The notes beneath the pieces are model-generated. The model searched no databases and was not told the origin of the DNA. It saw only the letters and a program-made list of their open reading frames with translations. Source: Micromonospora mirobrigensis (GTDB lineage Bacteria; Actinomycetota; Actinomycetes; Mycobacteriales; Micromonosporaceae). Taken from it: 64,000 bases of DNA. A program made the translations under genes and the position numbers. How positions within the stretch are numbered: position 1 is the first letter of the stretch; every line of letters begins with the position of its first letter. Shown piece after piece: positions 8,308 through 15,867 of this stretch. Location of the stretch: NCBI RefSeq assembly GCF_900091555.1, contig NZ_FMCX01000001.1, forward strand, positions 1,364,001 through 1,428,000, written 5' to 3'.

Positions 8308-8613
8308 ATGAGCCAGGCACCGGAGAGCGTCGACACCACCGCCACGGCGGAGGCCACCGCGACGGTGGAGACCCGTGGCGACGAGCGCGTGGACCTGCTC
8401 CGCGCCGACACCAACAACGACGGCAGGACCGACGTCTGGGTGGTGGACACGGACGGCGACGGCAAGGCCGACCTGTTCCAGTTCGACACCGACGGTGACG
8501 GCAAGGTGGACATCACCATGGTCGACATCGACGAGGACGGCACCCCGGACGAGGTGGTCGACGGCGACGGTGGCCTGCCGCCCGAGCAGCTCCCCCCGAC
8601 CGTCCAGGTCTGA
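8308..8613 (+). CDS. Small acidic protein with tandem EF-hand-like calcium loops
   Basis: The 101-residue product has four to five consecutive DxDxDGxxD units: DTNNDGRTDVW, DTDGDGKADLF, DTDGDGKVDIT, DIDEDGTPDEV and a partial DGDG. The 13-residue spacing resembles thrombospondin type-3 or dockerin-like calcium loops rather than paired helix-loop-helix EF hands. There is no signal peptide. GGAAGGA lies nine bases before the ATG. Calcium buffering or sensing in the cytoplasm is an inference from the motif. Confidence 0.8.
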   Translation: MSQAPESVDTTATAEATATVETRGDERVDLLRADTNNDGRTDVWVVDTDGDGKADLFQFDTDGDGKVDITMVDIDEDGTPDEVVDGDGGLPPEQLPPTVQV

Positions 8614-8622
8614 GGCGTAAGC

Positions 8623-8663
8623 AGGGGCCCCTTGTTAACGCATAGCGTTAACAAGGGGCCCCT
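8623..8663. repeat. GTTAAC/GGGGCCCC element, inverted-pair form (copy A)
   Basis: AGGGGCCCCTTGTTAACGC at 8623-8641 is followed by the three-base loop ATA and its exact reverse complement at 8645-8663, a 19-bp perfect stem. It lies between two convergent genes and may work as a terminator. It belongs to the family also found at 36218, 36931, 52809 and 54472. Confidence 0.9.
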
Positions 8664-8692
8664 CCTAACGTCCCGGCCCGGCGCGGCGCGGC

Positions 8693-9481
8693 TCAGCGGG
8701 CCAGGGTGAGGGTGGCCAGGTAGTAGGGCGCGTCGGCGGTGTCCACGTCGGTCAGCCGCCACGGCGTGCCGTGCACCAGCTCGGCGAGCTCCTCGACCGA
8801 GCAGACCAGGTAGTCGAACCACTCGGTGCCGAGCTGCCGGTAGCGCAGCCGCAGTCGCAGTTGCCCGCCGAGCCGGCCCCGCCGGCGGTTGCGCTCGTGG
8901 TAGCCGGTGTGCACCGGGTCGGTGGTGCCGTAGGGGTCGGTGCCGTGCGCGACGACCTGCGCGCCGGGCCGGGCCAACGCCGCCAGCGCGGCCAGGAAGG
9001 CCGGCGCCCGCTCCCGCCCCTCGATCAGGCCGAGGTTGTTGCCGAGCAGCAGGAAGGTGTCGTAGCGGTGGCCGTCGGCGACGTGCTGGTCGACGGTGCC
9101 GTGGACCACGTCGCGCAGGCCGCGGTGCCGGCAGACCCGCAGGGCACCGAGCGAGGTGTCCAGCCCGACCACCGGCACGCCGCGCTCCTGGAGGTGCAGG
9201 GCGATCCGGCCCGCACCCACCCCGACGTCGAGGGTGCGGCCCCGGACCCGGTCCACCGCCCGGTGGTCGTACGGCTGCCAGTCGGCGGGACCGGCGAGGT
9301 AGTGCTCGGTGGGGGCGCCGTTGACCAGGCCGTCATCCCGCTCGATGATCTCGATGACCGGTCGGGGCAGGCGCCCGCCGACCAGTGGCCGAGGGCCGAT
9401 TCCGGTGGCGACGGCGTACGCGTCCCGGATCATCTCGCCGAACACGTCGCCGACCGTGGGTTCCCCGACCATGTCGGTCAC
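8693..9481 (-). CDS. SAM-dependent class I methyltransferase
   Basis: The 262-residue product has motif I as LDVGVGAGRIALHLQERG (about residues 80-97), then the motif II acid in VVGLDTSLGALRVCR. A family-typical YDTFLLLGNNLGLIEG segment follows, then the strand/helix pattern to a C-terminal ADAPYYLATLTLAR. The substrate cannot be deduced. The start is a GTG (MTDMVGEP), with an ATG three codons later as the alternative. Confidence 0.85.
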   Translation of the reverse strand: MTDMVGEPTVGDVFGEMIRDAYAVATGIGPRPLVGGRLPRPVIEIIERDDGLVNGAPTEHYLAGPADWQPYDHRAVDRVRGRTLDVGVGAGRIALHLQERGVPVVGLDTSLGALRVCRHRGLRDVVHGTVDQHVADGHRYDTFLLLGNNLGLIEGRERAPAFLAALAALARPGAQVVAHGTDPYGTTDPVHTGYHERNRRRGRLGGQLRLRLRYRQLGTEWFDYLVCSVEELAELVHGTPWRLTDVDTADAPYYLATLTLAR

Positions 9482-9525
9482 GCTATCCGGGCGTCCGCCG
9501 GCTGTCGCGGCCGTATCCTGGCGGC

Positions 9526-9906
9526 GTGACCGACCTGGACCGCCTGGCGGCGGAGAAGTACGTCCTGCTCACCACCTTCCGCAAGGACGGCCGGGCGGTG
9601 CCCACCCCGGTGTGGGCGGTCCGCGACGGTGACGCGCTGGCGGTGTGGACCGTGTCGGACTCCGGCAAGGTGAAGCGGATCCGGCGCGACGGCCGGGTGA
9701 CGGTGGCGCCGTGCGACGTGCGGGGCAACCCGCGGGGCGCGGCCCTGCCGGCGCACGCGAGCATTTGCGACCGGGACGGCACCCGCCGGGTACGTGACCT
9801 GATGAAGCAGAAGTACCGGCTGCTCGGCCGGCTGAGTCTGCTGGGCAGCCGGTTGCGCCGGGGCGAGGCGGGCACGGTGGGGCTGCGGGTCGTGCTGGAC
9901 GGGTGA
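9526..9906 (+). CDS. PPOX-class F420-dependent oxidoreductase-like protein
   Basis: The 126-residue product has the split-barrel flavin-fold pattern of the Rv2061-like group: AAEKYVLLTTFRKDGRAVPTPVWAVRDGDALAVWTVSDSGKVKRIRRDGRVTVAPCDVRGNPRG, then RRVRDLMKQKYRLLGRL. Family members bind F420 or FMN in the cytoplasm. The start is the GTG that gives VTDLDRLAAEKY. It is divergent from the methyltransferase, with the two starts about 45 bases apart. Confidence 0.88.
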   Translation: MTDLDRLAAEKYVLLTTFRKDGRAVPTPVWAVRDGDALAVWTVSDSGKVKRIRRDGRVTVAPCDVRGNPRGAALPAHASICDRDGTRRVRDLMKQKYRLLGRLSLLGSRLRRGEAGTVGLRVVLDG

Positions 9907-9916
9907 GAAATACGAG

Positions 9917-9951
9917 TCAGGGGCGGCGGGCTCGTCGCCCACCGCCCCTGA
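9917..9951. terminator. Bidirectional terminator hairpin
   Basis: TCAGGGGCGG pairs with CCGCCCCTGA over 10 bp, between the convergent oxidoreductase and bldC-like genes. Confidence 0.75.
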
Positions 9952-9983
9952 TCGGAACGCTCTTCTCCGGTGCTCCCGGTCGG

Positions 9984-10193
9984 TCAGTCGCCCTGTCGCT
10001 GCTGGGGGATCTGTCCCTGGAGCAGGGCCCGCACCTCGGACTCGCGGTAGCGGCGGTGACCGCCCAACGTCCGGATGGCGCTGAGCTTGCCAGCCTTGGC
10101 CCACCGGGTCACCGTCTTCGGGTCGACACGGAACATCGACGCCACCTCGGCCGGCGTGAGTAGCGGCTCTGGTTCGTGCGTTCGCGATGCCAT
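9984..10193 (-). CDS. bldC: BldC-family MerR-like DNA-binding regulator
   Basis: The 69-residue product is essentially one winged helix-turn-helix: LLTPAEVASMFRVDPKTVTRWAKAGKLSAIRTLGGHRRYRESEVRALL. It is nearly the same as Streptomyces BldC, which binds cooperatively to direct repeats and holds back entry into development. GGAGGAG precedes the ATG, and a TATACA box lies close upstream on the minus strand. The 250 bases between this gene and the next minus-strand gene are relatively A+T-rich (for example ATTTTTACGACTTTTACAC around 10329) and probably contain its promoter. Confidence 0.93.
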   Translation of the reverse strand: MASRTHEPEPLLTPAEVASMFRVDPKTVTRWAKAGKLSAIRTLGGHRRYRESEVRALLQGQIPQQRQGD

Positions 10194-10444
10194 CGGTCAC
10201 TCCTCCACATGTATAGACATCGGCCGGGGTCCCGCCGGCCGACGCGTCTCCCATGGTCCGGCTAGTCCCCGATGTCCGACATGGGCCGAACGGATGAAGG
10301 TCCCTAGACGGACGGATGAACCATGCCCGATTTTTACGACTTTTACACCGCAGAAACCGCCTTAATGGGACGGATGATCACGGTTCGTGAAGCGTCAACT
10401 ACGAGCTGATCTCGGATTGACCTGCCTCATTGTGGCCTTTGCGG

Positions 10445-11284
10445 TCAGTTGCACCGCTCGAGCAGCTGCACCGCGCGCCACCGGGCGACCAGCTTGTCGT
10501 ACGCCTCGGAGGCCTCCTCCGCCTCGCTGCGCGACAGCGCCGCCAGCCCCGCCGCGACCAGCTCCGGCGAGTCGTCGGCGGTCAGCGTCTCGTCCGGCAG
10601 CAGGTCGACCAGGCCGCCGTAGTCCAGCTCCACCACCGACCGCGGGTGGAACTCCTCCAGCCAGCGGGCGGCCTCCTCGACCGCCTCGGTGATCGGCGCC
10701 TCGCCGACCGACTTGCGCAGCACCGACAGCGCCCGCGACGACCGGCGCCGGGCCTTGGAGATCTCCGTGCGGTAGCGCAGCGACCGCCGCCCCGGCCCGG
10801 TGACCAGCTCCCGTTCCGTCGCGTCGACGAGCACGAACCAGCGCAGCGGGACACCCCAGGTGGCGATCTGCTCGTGCAGCCGCGGCACCCCGTGCTCCAG
10901 CACCCGCGCGCCGCTGCGCCAGTCGTCCACCACCGCCTTGGCCTGACCGGCGAGGATCGGGGGGACGAAGGCGTCGGCGAGCACCGACGGCACCCCCTCG
11001 CGGGCGCTCAGCGCCGCCTCGGCCACCCGGATCCGCAGGTTCCACGGGCAGACCAGCAGCGCCTCGTCGGCCTCCAGCACGTACGCCTCGTCGGGCAGGT
11101 CCGGCAGCCGGGTCCAGCCCGCGCCGAGCGCCTCGATCACCGCGGTCCGCTGCCGGCCGGGGCCCTCCGCCGGGGTGACCGCGCGCCCGTCGGTCACGTA
11201 CCGCTGCCAGTACGACTGGCGCTCCCGGTCGAACGCGGACAGCGGCTCGTACACCCGCAGGTATGAAGCGAAGAGCGACGGCAC
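10445..11284 (-). CDS. Conserved actinobacterial protein, unknown function
   Basis: The 279-residue soluble product begins [30 protein letters not shown]. Middle segments ([65 protein letters not shown]) lead to a charged helical C-terminus that includes [13 protein letters not shown]. Such proteins are single-copy in many Actinobacteria, and I do not know of an assigned function. The gene is divergent from vdh, with about 178 bases between the starts. Confidence 0.75.
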   Translation of the reverse strand: MPSLFASYLRVYEPLSAFDRERQSYWQRYVTDGRAVTPAEGPGRQRTAVIEALGAGWTRLPDLPDEAYVLEADEALLVCPWNLRIRVAEAALSAREGVPSVLADAFVPPILAGQAKAVVDDWRSGARVLEHGVPRLHEQIATWGVPLRWFVLVDATERELVTGPGRRSLRYRTEISKARRRSSRALSVLRKSVGEAPITEAVEEAARWLEEFHPRSVVELDYGGLVDLLPDETLTADDSPELVAAGLAALSRSEAEEASEAYDKLVARWRAVQLLERCN

Positions 11285-11461
11285 GGCGCGATCCTCCCAC
11301 GAATCCTGGAGCCATCCCCCGTCCGCACGTCGGGATCGCGCGTGACGCGGACGACAGTACGGCGTCGGCCGATATTAGGCTCTGCACCACCGGCAGCATC
11401 CCCGCCGGTGTCCACCAGGTCCGCGCACCCACAAGGGCGCCCGCCGTCACAGGAGTCAGCC

Positions 11462-12544
11462 ATGGGCGTATTCGCCAGCACCGACGACCCGGGATCGACC
11501 GGTCACGAACAGGTCGTGTTCTGCCAGGACAAGCAGTCCGGCCTCAAGGCGATCATCGGGATCTACTCGACCGCGCTGGGCCCCGCGCTCGGCGGCACCC
11601 GGTTCTACCCGTACGCCAGTGAGGAGGCCGCCCTGGCCGACGTGCTGGACCTCTCCCGCGGCATGGCGTACAAGAACGCGCTGGCCGGCCTGGACCTCGG
11701 CGGCGGCAAGGCGGTGATCTGGGGCGACCCGGATCAGCTCAAGAGCGAGGCGCTGCTGCGCGCGTACGGCCGCTTCGTCGAGTCGCTCGGCGGCCGCTAC
11801 TACACCGCCTGCGACGTCGGCACCTACGTCGCCGACATGGACGTGATCGCCCGCGAGACGCGCTACGTGACCGGCCGCAGCGTGGAGCACGGCGGGGCCG
11901 GCGACTCCTCGATCCTCACCGCGTGGGGCGTCTTCCAGGGGATGCGGGCCGCCGCGGAGCACGTCTGGGGCACGCCCACCCTCGCCGGCCGGCGGGTCGG
12001 CGTGGCCGGCCTGGGCAAGGTCGGCAAGTACCTCACCGGGCACCTGATCGAGGACGGCGCCGAGGTGGTGGCCACCGACGTCAACCCGAAGGCCCTGGAG
12101 TGGGTCCGCACGACCTACCCCCAGGTCACCCTGGTCGAGGACGCCTCGGCCCTGGCCGCCGCCGACATCGACGTGTACGCCCCGTGCGCGCTGGGCGGCG
12201 CCCTGAACGACGACACCGTGCCGGCGCTGCGGGCGAAGGTGGTCGCCGGTGCCGCGAACAACCAGCTCGCCCACCCCGGCATCGAGAAGATCCTCGCCGA
12301 CCGGGGCATCCTGTACGCGCCCGACTACGTGGTGAACGCGGGCGGCGTGATCCAGGTGGCCGACGAGATCGAGGGCTTCAACTTCGACCGGGCCAAGCTG
12401 CGCGCCACGAAGATCTTCGACACCACGCGGGAGATCCTGCGCCTGGCCGACACCGAGGGCGTACCGCCCGCGGCGGCTGCGGACCGGCTCGCCGAGCGGC
12501 GGATGGCCGACATCGGCCGGCTGCGGACGATCCGCCTGTCGTGA
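11462..12544 (+). CDS. vdh: Valine (branched-chain) dehydrogenase
   Basis: The 360-residue product is a Glu/Leu/Phe/Val dehydrogenase. The N-terminal domain carries [33 protein letters not shown] (catalytic Lys in SYKNA/AYKNA) and [15 protein letters not shown]. The NAD domain carries [38 protein letters not shown] and [16 protein letters not shown]. It closely follows Streptomyces Vdh, which deaminates valine and other branched amino acids and feeds acyl-CoA starter units. AGGAG lies six bases before the ATG. Confidence 0.93.
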   Translation: MGVFASTDDPGSTGHEQVVFCQDKQSGLKAIIGIYSTALGPALGGTRFYPYASEEAALADVLDLSRGMAYKNALAGLDLGGGKAVIWGDPDQLKSEALLRAYGRFVESLGGRYYTACDVGTYVADMDVIARETRYVTGRSVEHGGAGDSSILTAWGVFQGMRAAAEHVWGTPTLAGRRVGVAGLGKVGKYLTGHLIEDGAEVVATDVNPKALEWVRTTYPQVTLVEDASALAAADIDVYAPCALGGALNDDTVPALRAKVVAGAANNQLAHPGIEKILADRGILYAPDYVVNAGGVIQVADEIEGFNFDRAKLRATKIFDTTREILRLADTEGVPPAAAADRLAERRMADIGRLRTIRLS

Positions 12545-12550
12545 CCGTGG

Positions 12551-12591
12551 CCACCCGGGGATTCCGGCCGCGAGCCGGCCTCCCCGGGTGG
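12551..12591 (+). terminator. Terminator hairpin after vdh
   Basis: CCACCCGGGG at 12551-12560 pairs with CCCCGGGTGG at 12582-12591, and GGCC/GGCC pairing extends into the loop. It begins six bases after the vdh stop. Confidence 0.75.
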
Positions 12592-12849
12592 TGCCGTCGG
12601 ACGGCCGGGCGCTAAGGTGCTCTGGGGATGATTTGTAGCATTTTGACGGTGTCACGGCCACCCCGGCGGCCACTCCTTACCCGGTACACTGGGTCACGGT
12701 CGGGTGACCGCGACGCGCGGAGCCGGCCAGCGGTAACCCGAGGTGCCGAACGGTGGCATCCCCATGTACCGTAAGAGCCACGAGAGATGCCTGACGTCAT
12801 CGGGGCCCGCCTTCGGGCTGCCCCGAATTCTGTGCGAGGGGGTCGAGCC
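12592..12849. other. Intergenic region upstream of the DUF3073 gene
   Basis: No gene was found here. A TTGACG box lies at 12643-12648 and a TACACT box at 12685-12690, but they are too far apart to form one promoter. CATGTACCGTAAGAG near 12763 could be part of a promoter closer to the gene. The purine/pyrimidine mix is less G+C-rich than the flanking genes. Confidence 0.3.
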
Positions 12850-13068
12850 ATGGGGCGCGGCCGTGCTAAGGCCAAGCAGACGAAGGTGGCCCGGGAGTTG
12901 AAGTACCACTCCCCGAACACCGACCTCACCGCCTTGCAGCGCGAACTGGCGGGTGCTGGTAAGTCGGACCACGACTTCGACGACGACTACAAAGAGTATG
13001 TCGACGACGATGACGAGGACCACGACGCGGACGACGACCCTGATCCCTGGGCCCGTCCGACCCGCTGA
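12850..13068 (+). CDS. DUF3073 family protein
   Basis: The 72-residue product has the conserved basic head MGRGRAKAKQTKVARELKYHSP followed by NTDLTALQRELAG and a very acidic Asp-rich tail (DDDYKEYVDDDDEDHDADDD). This head-and-tail layout is the hallmark of DUF3073, an actinobacterial family without known function. AGGGGG lies nine bases before the ATG. The strong charge asymmetry suggests nucleic-acid or ribosome contact, which is inference only. Confidence 0.9.
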   Translation: MGRGRAKAKQTKVARELKYHSPNTDLTALQRELAGAGKSDHDFDDDYKEYVDDDDEDHDADDDPDPWARPTR

Positions 13069-13082
13069 TCCAAGGACACAGC

Positions 13083-13110
13083 TGAGCACGCGGTAACTCC
13101 CGCGTGCTCA
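13083..13110 (+). terminator. Terminator hairpin after the DUF3073 gene
   Basis: TGAGCACGCG pairs with CGCGTGCTCA over 10 bp around an 8-base loop. It lies 15 bases after the stop. Confidence 0.8.
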
Positions 13111-13225
13111 CCCATGTGTCCGCTGGAAGGTCGGCGTACCAACCGGCGATCAAGGGCCTGCCGGGCCGGGCGGTGCTGCCCGGCGAACCCCGTCAGGTCC
13201 CTTGATCCGCAGGGCGTACCCGCGC

Positions 13226-13459
13226 TCAGCGGGGTCGGTTGTTCCAGTTGTAGAACGTCGGGATGTTCTCGAAGTGGTTCCAGGCGCAGACCGCGCTGGC
13301 CCCGTCGCCGCCCGCCACCTCCGCCCGCGACCGGCGGGCCTCCTCCGCCTCGTGCAGGAGTGCGGTCAGACCGGTGGCAGCGGCACGGACCCGGTCGGCG
13401 ACCGGATCCTCGACCTCCCCGGTCCGCTCAGGCTGCCGGTGACTCGTGGTCTCGGGCAT
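13226..13459 (-). CDS. Putative cyclophane-type RiPP precursor peptide (AmcA-like)
   Basis: The 77-residue product has a charged helical leader (residues about 1-55, ending ARRSRAEVAGGDGAS) and a sharply different tail, CAWNHFENIPTFYNWNNRPR. In the tail, F-E-N, F-Y-N and W-N-N fit the aromatic-X-Asn pattern used by radical SAM enzymes that make three-residue cyclophanes; W-N-H is a further candidate. The ATG lies inside the end of the radical SAM gene (32-base overlap) with GGGAG nine bases upstream, so the two are coupled. The likeness to the AmcA/AmcB family is from memory of its layout. Peptide and enzyme adjacency supports a RiPP role, but no protease, transporter or RRE domain is seen nearby. 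Confidence 0.72.
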   Translation of the reverse strand: MPETTSHRQPERTGEVEDPVADRVRAAATGLTALLHEAEEARRSRAEVAGGDGASAVCAWNHFENIPTFYNWNNRPR

Positions 13460-14549
13460 GCTGCAACACTCCCTCCAGTAGGTGGATCTTGCTGTTGCGG
13501 CAGTGTTCGGTCTCCGTACCGTCGAAACGCCCCAGCTCGAAGTAACGGTTGGCCGCGTGGCCGCCGCCACAGAAGCCGAAGTACGGGCAGGACGCCCGGC
13601 ACGCCTCCACCCCGGTGAGGAACTCACCCACCCAGGGCGTGCCCCCGGCACCGGCCAGGATCTCCCCCAACGGCGTCACCAGCACGTTGCCGCTGCTGAA
13701 GTCGCCGTACCGCGGGTCGGTGAAGCCGGCCAGCTCCGGGGAGAGCACGGTGACCGAGCCGTCGTGACCCACCGTCGGGATCGGGTCCAGCCGGCGGGGC
13801 AGCAGGTCGTCGGCGGCGCCGTCCAGGATCGCCGCCGCGTACCGCAGGGACCACTCCACCTCGCGCAGGTGGATCCGCGGGTCCCGCCGCCAGGCCGCCA
13901 CCAGTTCCGCCCAGAACGCCGTCACCGCCGCCGCGTCGTGCGCGTTCCCCCGGGTGTTGACCCCCTCGGTCTCCTCGATGTTGATGCCCAGGACGTCGCA
14001 GCCCAGGTCGAGGAAGTAGTCGTACAGCTCCGCGGCGAGGCCCGGACCGGGGCGGCTCACCACGGCCAGCGCCGAGAAGGGCAGCCCGTGCCGGCGCAAC
14101 GCCTCGACCCCGCGCACGATCCGGTCGTACGCGGGCCGGCCGCCCCGGGTCACCCGGTCGCCGTTGCGCTCCCGGGGCCCGTCCACGCTCACGCTCACCC
14201 GCACCCGGTGCTCGGCGAGGAACCCGCACCACGCGTCGTCGAGCAGCGTGGCGTTGGTCTGCACGTGGTGCTCGACCTCGGGATCGAACGGCGCGATCAG
14301 CGCGGCGAGGTGCTCCCGGCCGGCGGCCAGCGGCTCCCCGCCGTGCCAGACCACCGAGAACCGGCCGGCGCTCGCCCACGGGTTCACCGCGCGGGCCACC
14401 GCCTCGGCCACGGCCACCGGCATCCGCCGGTCCTCGCCGCGCAGCGGCAGGTAGCAGTAGGCGCAGTCCAGGTTGCAGAGGGTTGTCGGCTGCATCACCA
14501 CGTACGACGGCACGGCGGCGATGCCGCGCATGCCCGCCCGAGCGGCCAT
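13428..14549 (-). CDS. Radical SAM/SPASM peptide maturase (AmcB-like)
   Basis: The 373-residue product starts its radical SAM domain with the [4Fe-4S] motif CNLDCAYC (about residues 32-39), followed by FSVVWHGGEPLA (the GGE motif), HHVQTNATLLDD and VSVSVDGPRERNGDRV. A C-terminal SPASM-like Cys cluster is present: ACRASCPYFGFCGGGHAANR and, later, EHCRNSKIHL, giving at least five Cys for auxiliary clusters. This matches FxsB/AmcB-type maturases that crosslink aromatic side chains to a neighbouring beta-carbon. AAGGAGG lies a few bases before the ATG. It probably acts on the peptide encoded immediately downstream. Confidence 0.88.
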   Translation of the reverse strand: MAARAGMRGIAAVPSYVVMQPTTLCNLDCAYCYLPLRGEDRRMPVAVAEAVARAVNPWASAGRFSVVWHGGEPLAAGREHLAALIAPFDPEVEHHVQTNATLLDDAWCGFLAEHRVRVSVSVDGPRERNGDRVTRGGRPAYDRIVRGVEALRRHGLPFSALAVVSRPGPGLAAELYDYFLDLGCDVLGINIEETEGVNTRGNAHDAAAVTAFWAELVAAWRRDPRIHLREVEWSLRYAAAILDGAADDLLPRRLDPIPTVGHDGSVTVLSPELAGFTDPRYGDFSSGNVLVTPLGEILAGAGGTPWVGEFLTGVEACRASCPYFGFCGGGHAANRYFELGRFDGTETEHCRNSKIHLLEGVLQHARDHESPAA

Positions 14550-14563
14550 CGGCCCTCCTTCCC

Positions 14564-14651
14564 AGCCTGAGAGCGAACCTTCAGGCTAGGCGGCGATGGC
14601 CACTCGGGTGAAGACCTGATCAGGTGCTCGGACGATCACCCGAGAGTGATC
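14564..14651 (-). promoter_or_regulatory. Nested dyad structures upstream of the RiPP genes
   Basis: Four symmetric elements are packed into under 90 bases: AGCCTGA/TCAGGCT (14564-14570 with 14581-14587), CTCGGGTGA/TCACCCGAG (14603-14611 with 14636-14644), a 12-bp palindrome ACCTGATCAGGT inside that loop (14614-14625), and GATCAC/GTGATC (14634-14639 with 14646-14651). They may include the purM terminator, an operator, or both. Confidence 0.5.
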
Positions 14652-14652
14652 A

Positions 14653-15807
14653 TCAACCCCGGGTGTGCTGACCGACCATCTGCACGTTGCCGGAACCCTC
14701 GATGATCTCGCCCGCCTGCCAGGCGTCCACGCCACGGCCGGTCAGGGTCGCCAGCGCCCGGTCGGCGTCCTCCGCCGAGACGATGGCGAACATGCCGACG
14801 CCCATGTTGAAGGTCGCCTCCATCTCCGGGTCCTCGATCCGGCCCTTGGACTGGACCAGGTCGAAGACCGGCTGGGGCTTCCAGGTGGAACGGTTGACCA
14901 CCGCGTCGACGTGCTCCGGCAGGATCCGGACCAGGTTGCCCGGGATGCCGCCACCGGTGACGTGGGCCAGGGCCCGCACCTCCGCCTCGGCGATCAGCTT
15001 GAGGCAGTCCTGGGCGTAGATCTTGGTCGGGGTGAGCAGCTCCTCGCCGAGCGTGCGCTGCCGGCCGAAGTCGTCGATCACCACGTCCAGCCGCATCCGG
15101 CCGGCGCCCAGCAGCACGTGCCGGACCAGGGAGTAGCCGTTGGAGTGCAGGCCCGAGGAGCGCATGGCGATCACCACGTCACCCACCTCGACCCGCTCCG
15201 AGCTGAGGATCTCGCTCTCCTCCACCACACCGACACCGGTGGCGGAGATGTCGTACTCGTCCGGGCGGAGCACGCCGGGGTGCTCGGCGGTCTCGCCGCC
15301 CAGCAGCGCGCAGCCGGCGTACCGGCAGCCGTCGGCGATGCCGGCGCCGATCTCGGCGACCTTGTCCGGAACGACCTCGCCGGTGGCGATGTAGTCGAGC
15401 AGGAACAGCGGCTCGGCGCCGCAGGCCACCAGGTCGTCGACGACCATCGCCACCAGGTCGATGCCGACCGTGTCGTGGATGTCCATCTGCTGGGCGATCA
15501 CCAGCTTGGTGCCCACGCCGTCGGTCGAGGAAGCCAGGATCGGGCGCTTGTACTTCTGGGTGTCCAGCCGGAACAGGCCGGCGAAGCCGCCCAGGTCGCC
15601 CATGACCTCGGGCCGCCGGGTCGACTTGACCTTGGACTTCAGCAGCTCGACCGCGCGGTCGCCCGCGTCGATCGACACCCCGGCGTCGGCGTACGAGACC
15701 GAGCGTTTGCGCCCGGCACGGCCGCTGCCGGCCGTCCACGGCTGGCGGTCGCCACCGGATCCGGTCGGGCTGCTTCCTGCGCCGCTGCGCTCGGACACGT
15801 GCGTCAC
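14653..15807 (-). CDS. purM: Phosphoribosylformylglycinamidine cyclo-ligase (AIR synthase)
   Basis: The 384-residue product converts FGAM to AIR using ATP (purine step 5). The family pattern is complete: SYADAGVSIDAGDRAVELLK, the ATP-binding DGVGTKL region, HDTVGIDLVAMVVDDLVACGAEPLFLLDY, GGETAEHPG, SSGLHSNGYSLVR, THVTGGGIPGN-like AHVTGGGIPGN and TFNMGVGMF. The first 35 residues (Ser/Gly-rich) extend beyond most PurM proteins. It lies 60 bases downstream of purF on the same strand, so purF-purM form an operon. Confidence 0.97.
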   Translation of the reverse strand: MTHVSERSGAGSSPTGSGGDRQPWTAGSGRAGRKRSVSYADAGVSIDAGDRAVELLKSKVKSTRRPEVMGDLGGFAGLFRLDTQKYKRPILASSTDGVGTKLVIAQQMDIHDTVGIDLVAMVVDDLVACGAEPLFLLDYIATGEVVPDKVAEIGAGIADGCRYAGCALLGGETAEHPGVLRPDEYDISATGVGVVEESEILSSERVEVGDVVIAMRSSGLHSNGYSLVRHVLLGAGRMRLDVVIDDFGRQRTLGEELLTPTKIYAQDCLKLIAEAEVRALAHVTGGGIPGNLVRILPEHVDAVVNRSTWKPQPVFDLVQSKGRIEDPEMEATFNMGVGMFAIVSAEDADRALATLTGRGVDAWQAGEIIEGSGNVQMVGQHTRG

Positions 15808-15867
15808 GGTTCTCCCCTTTGTGGTTCTCGGTGCCGCACCGGCGGTGTCCGGGCGACGCCGGTGGTG

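Noticed and set aside
12643..12690. TTGACG and TACACT as one promoter for the DUF3073 gene
   Set aside because: The boxes are 36 bases apart, too far for a single sigma-70 promoter.
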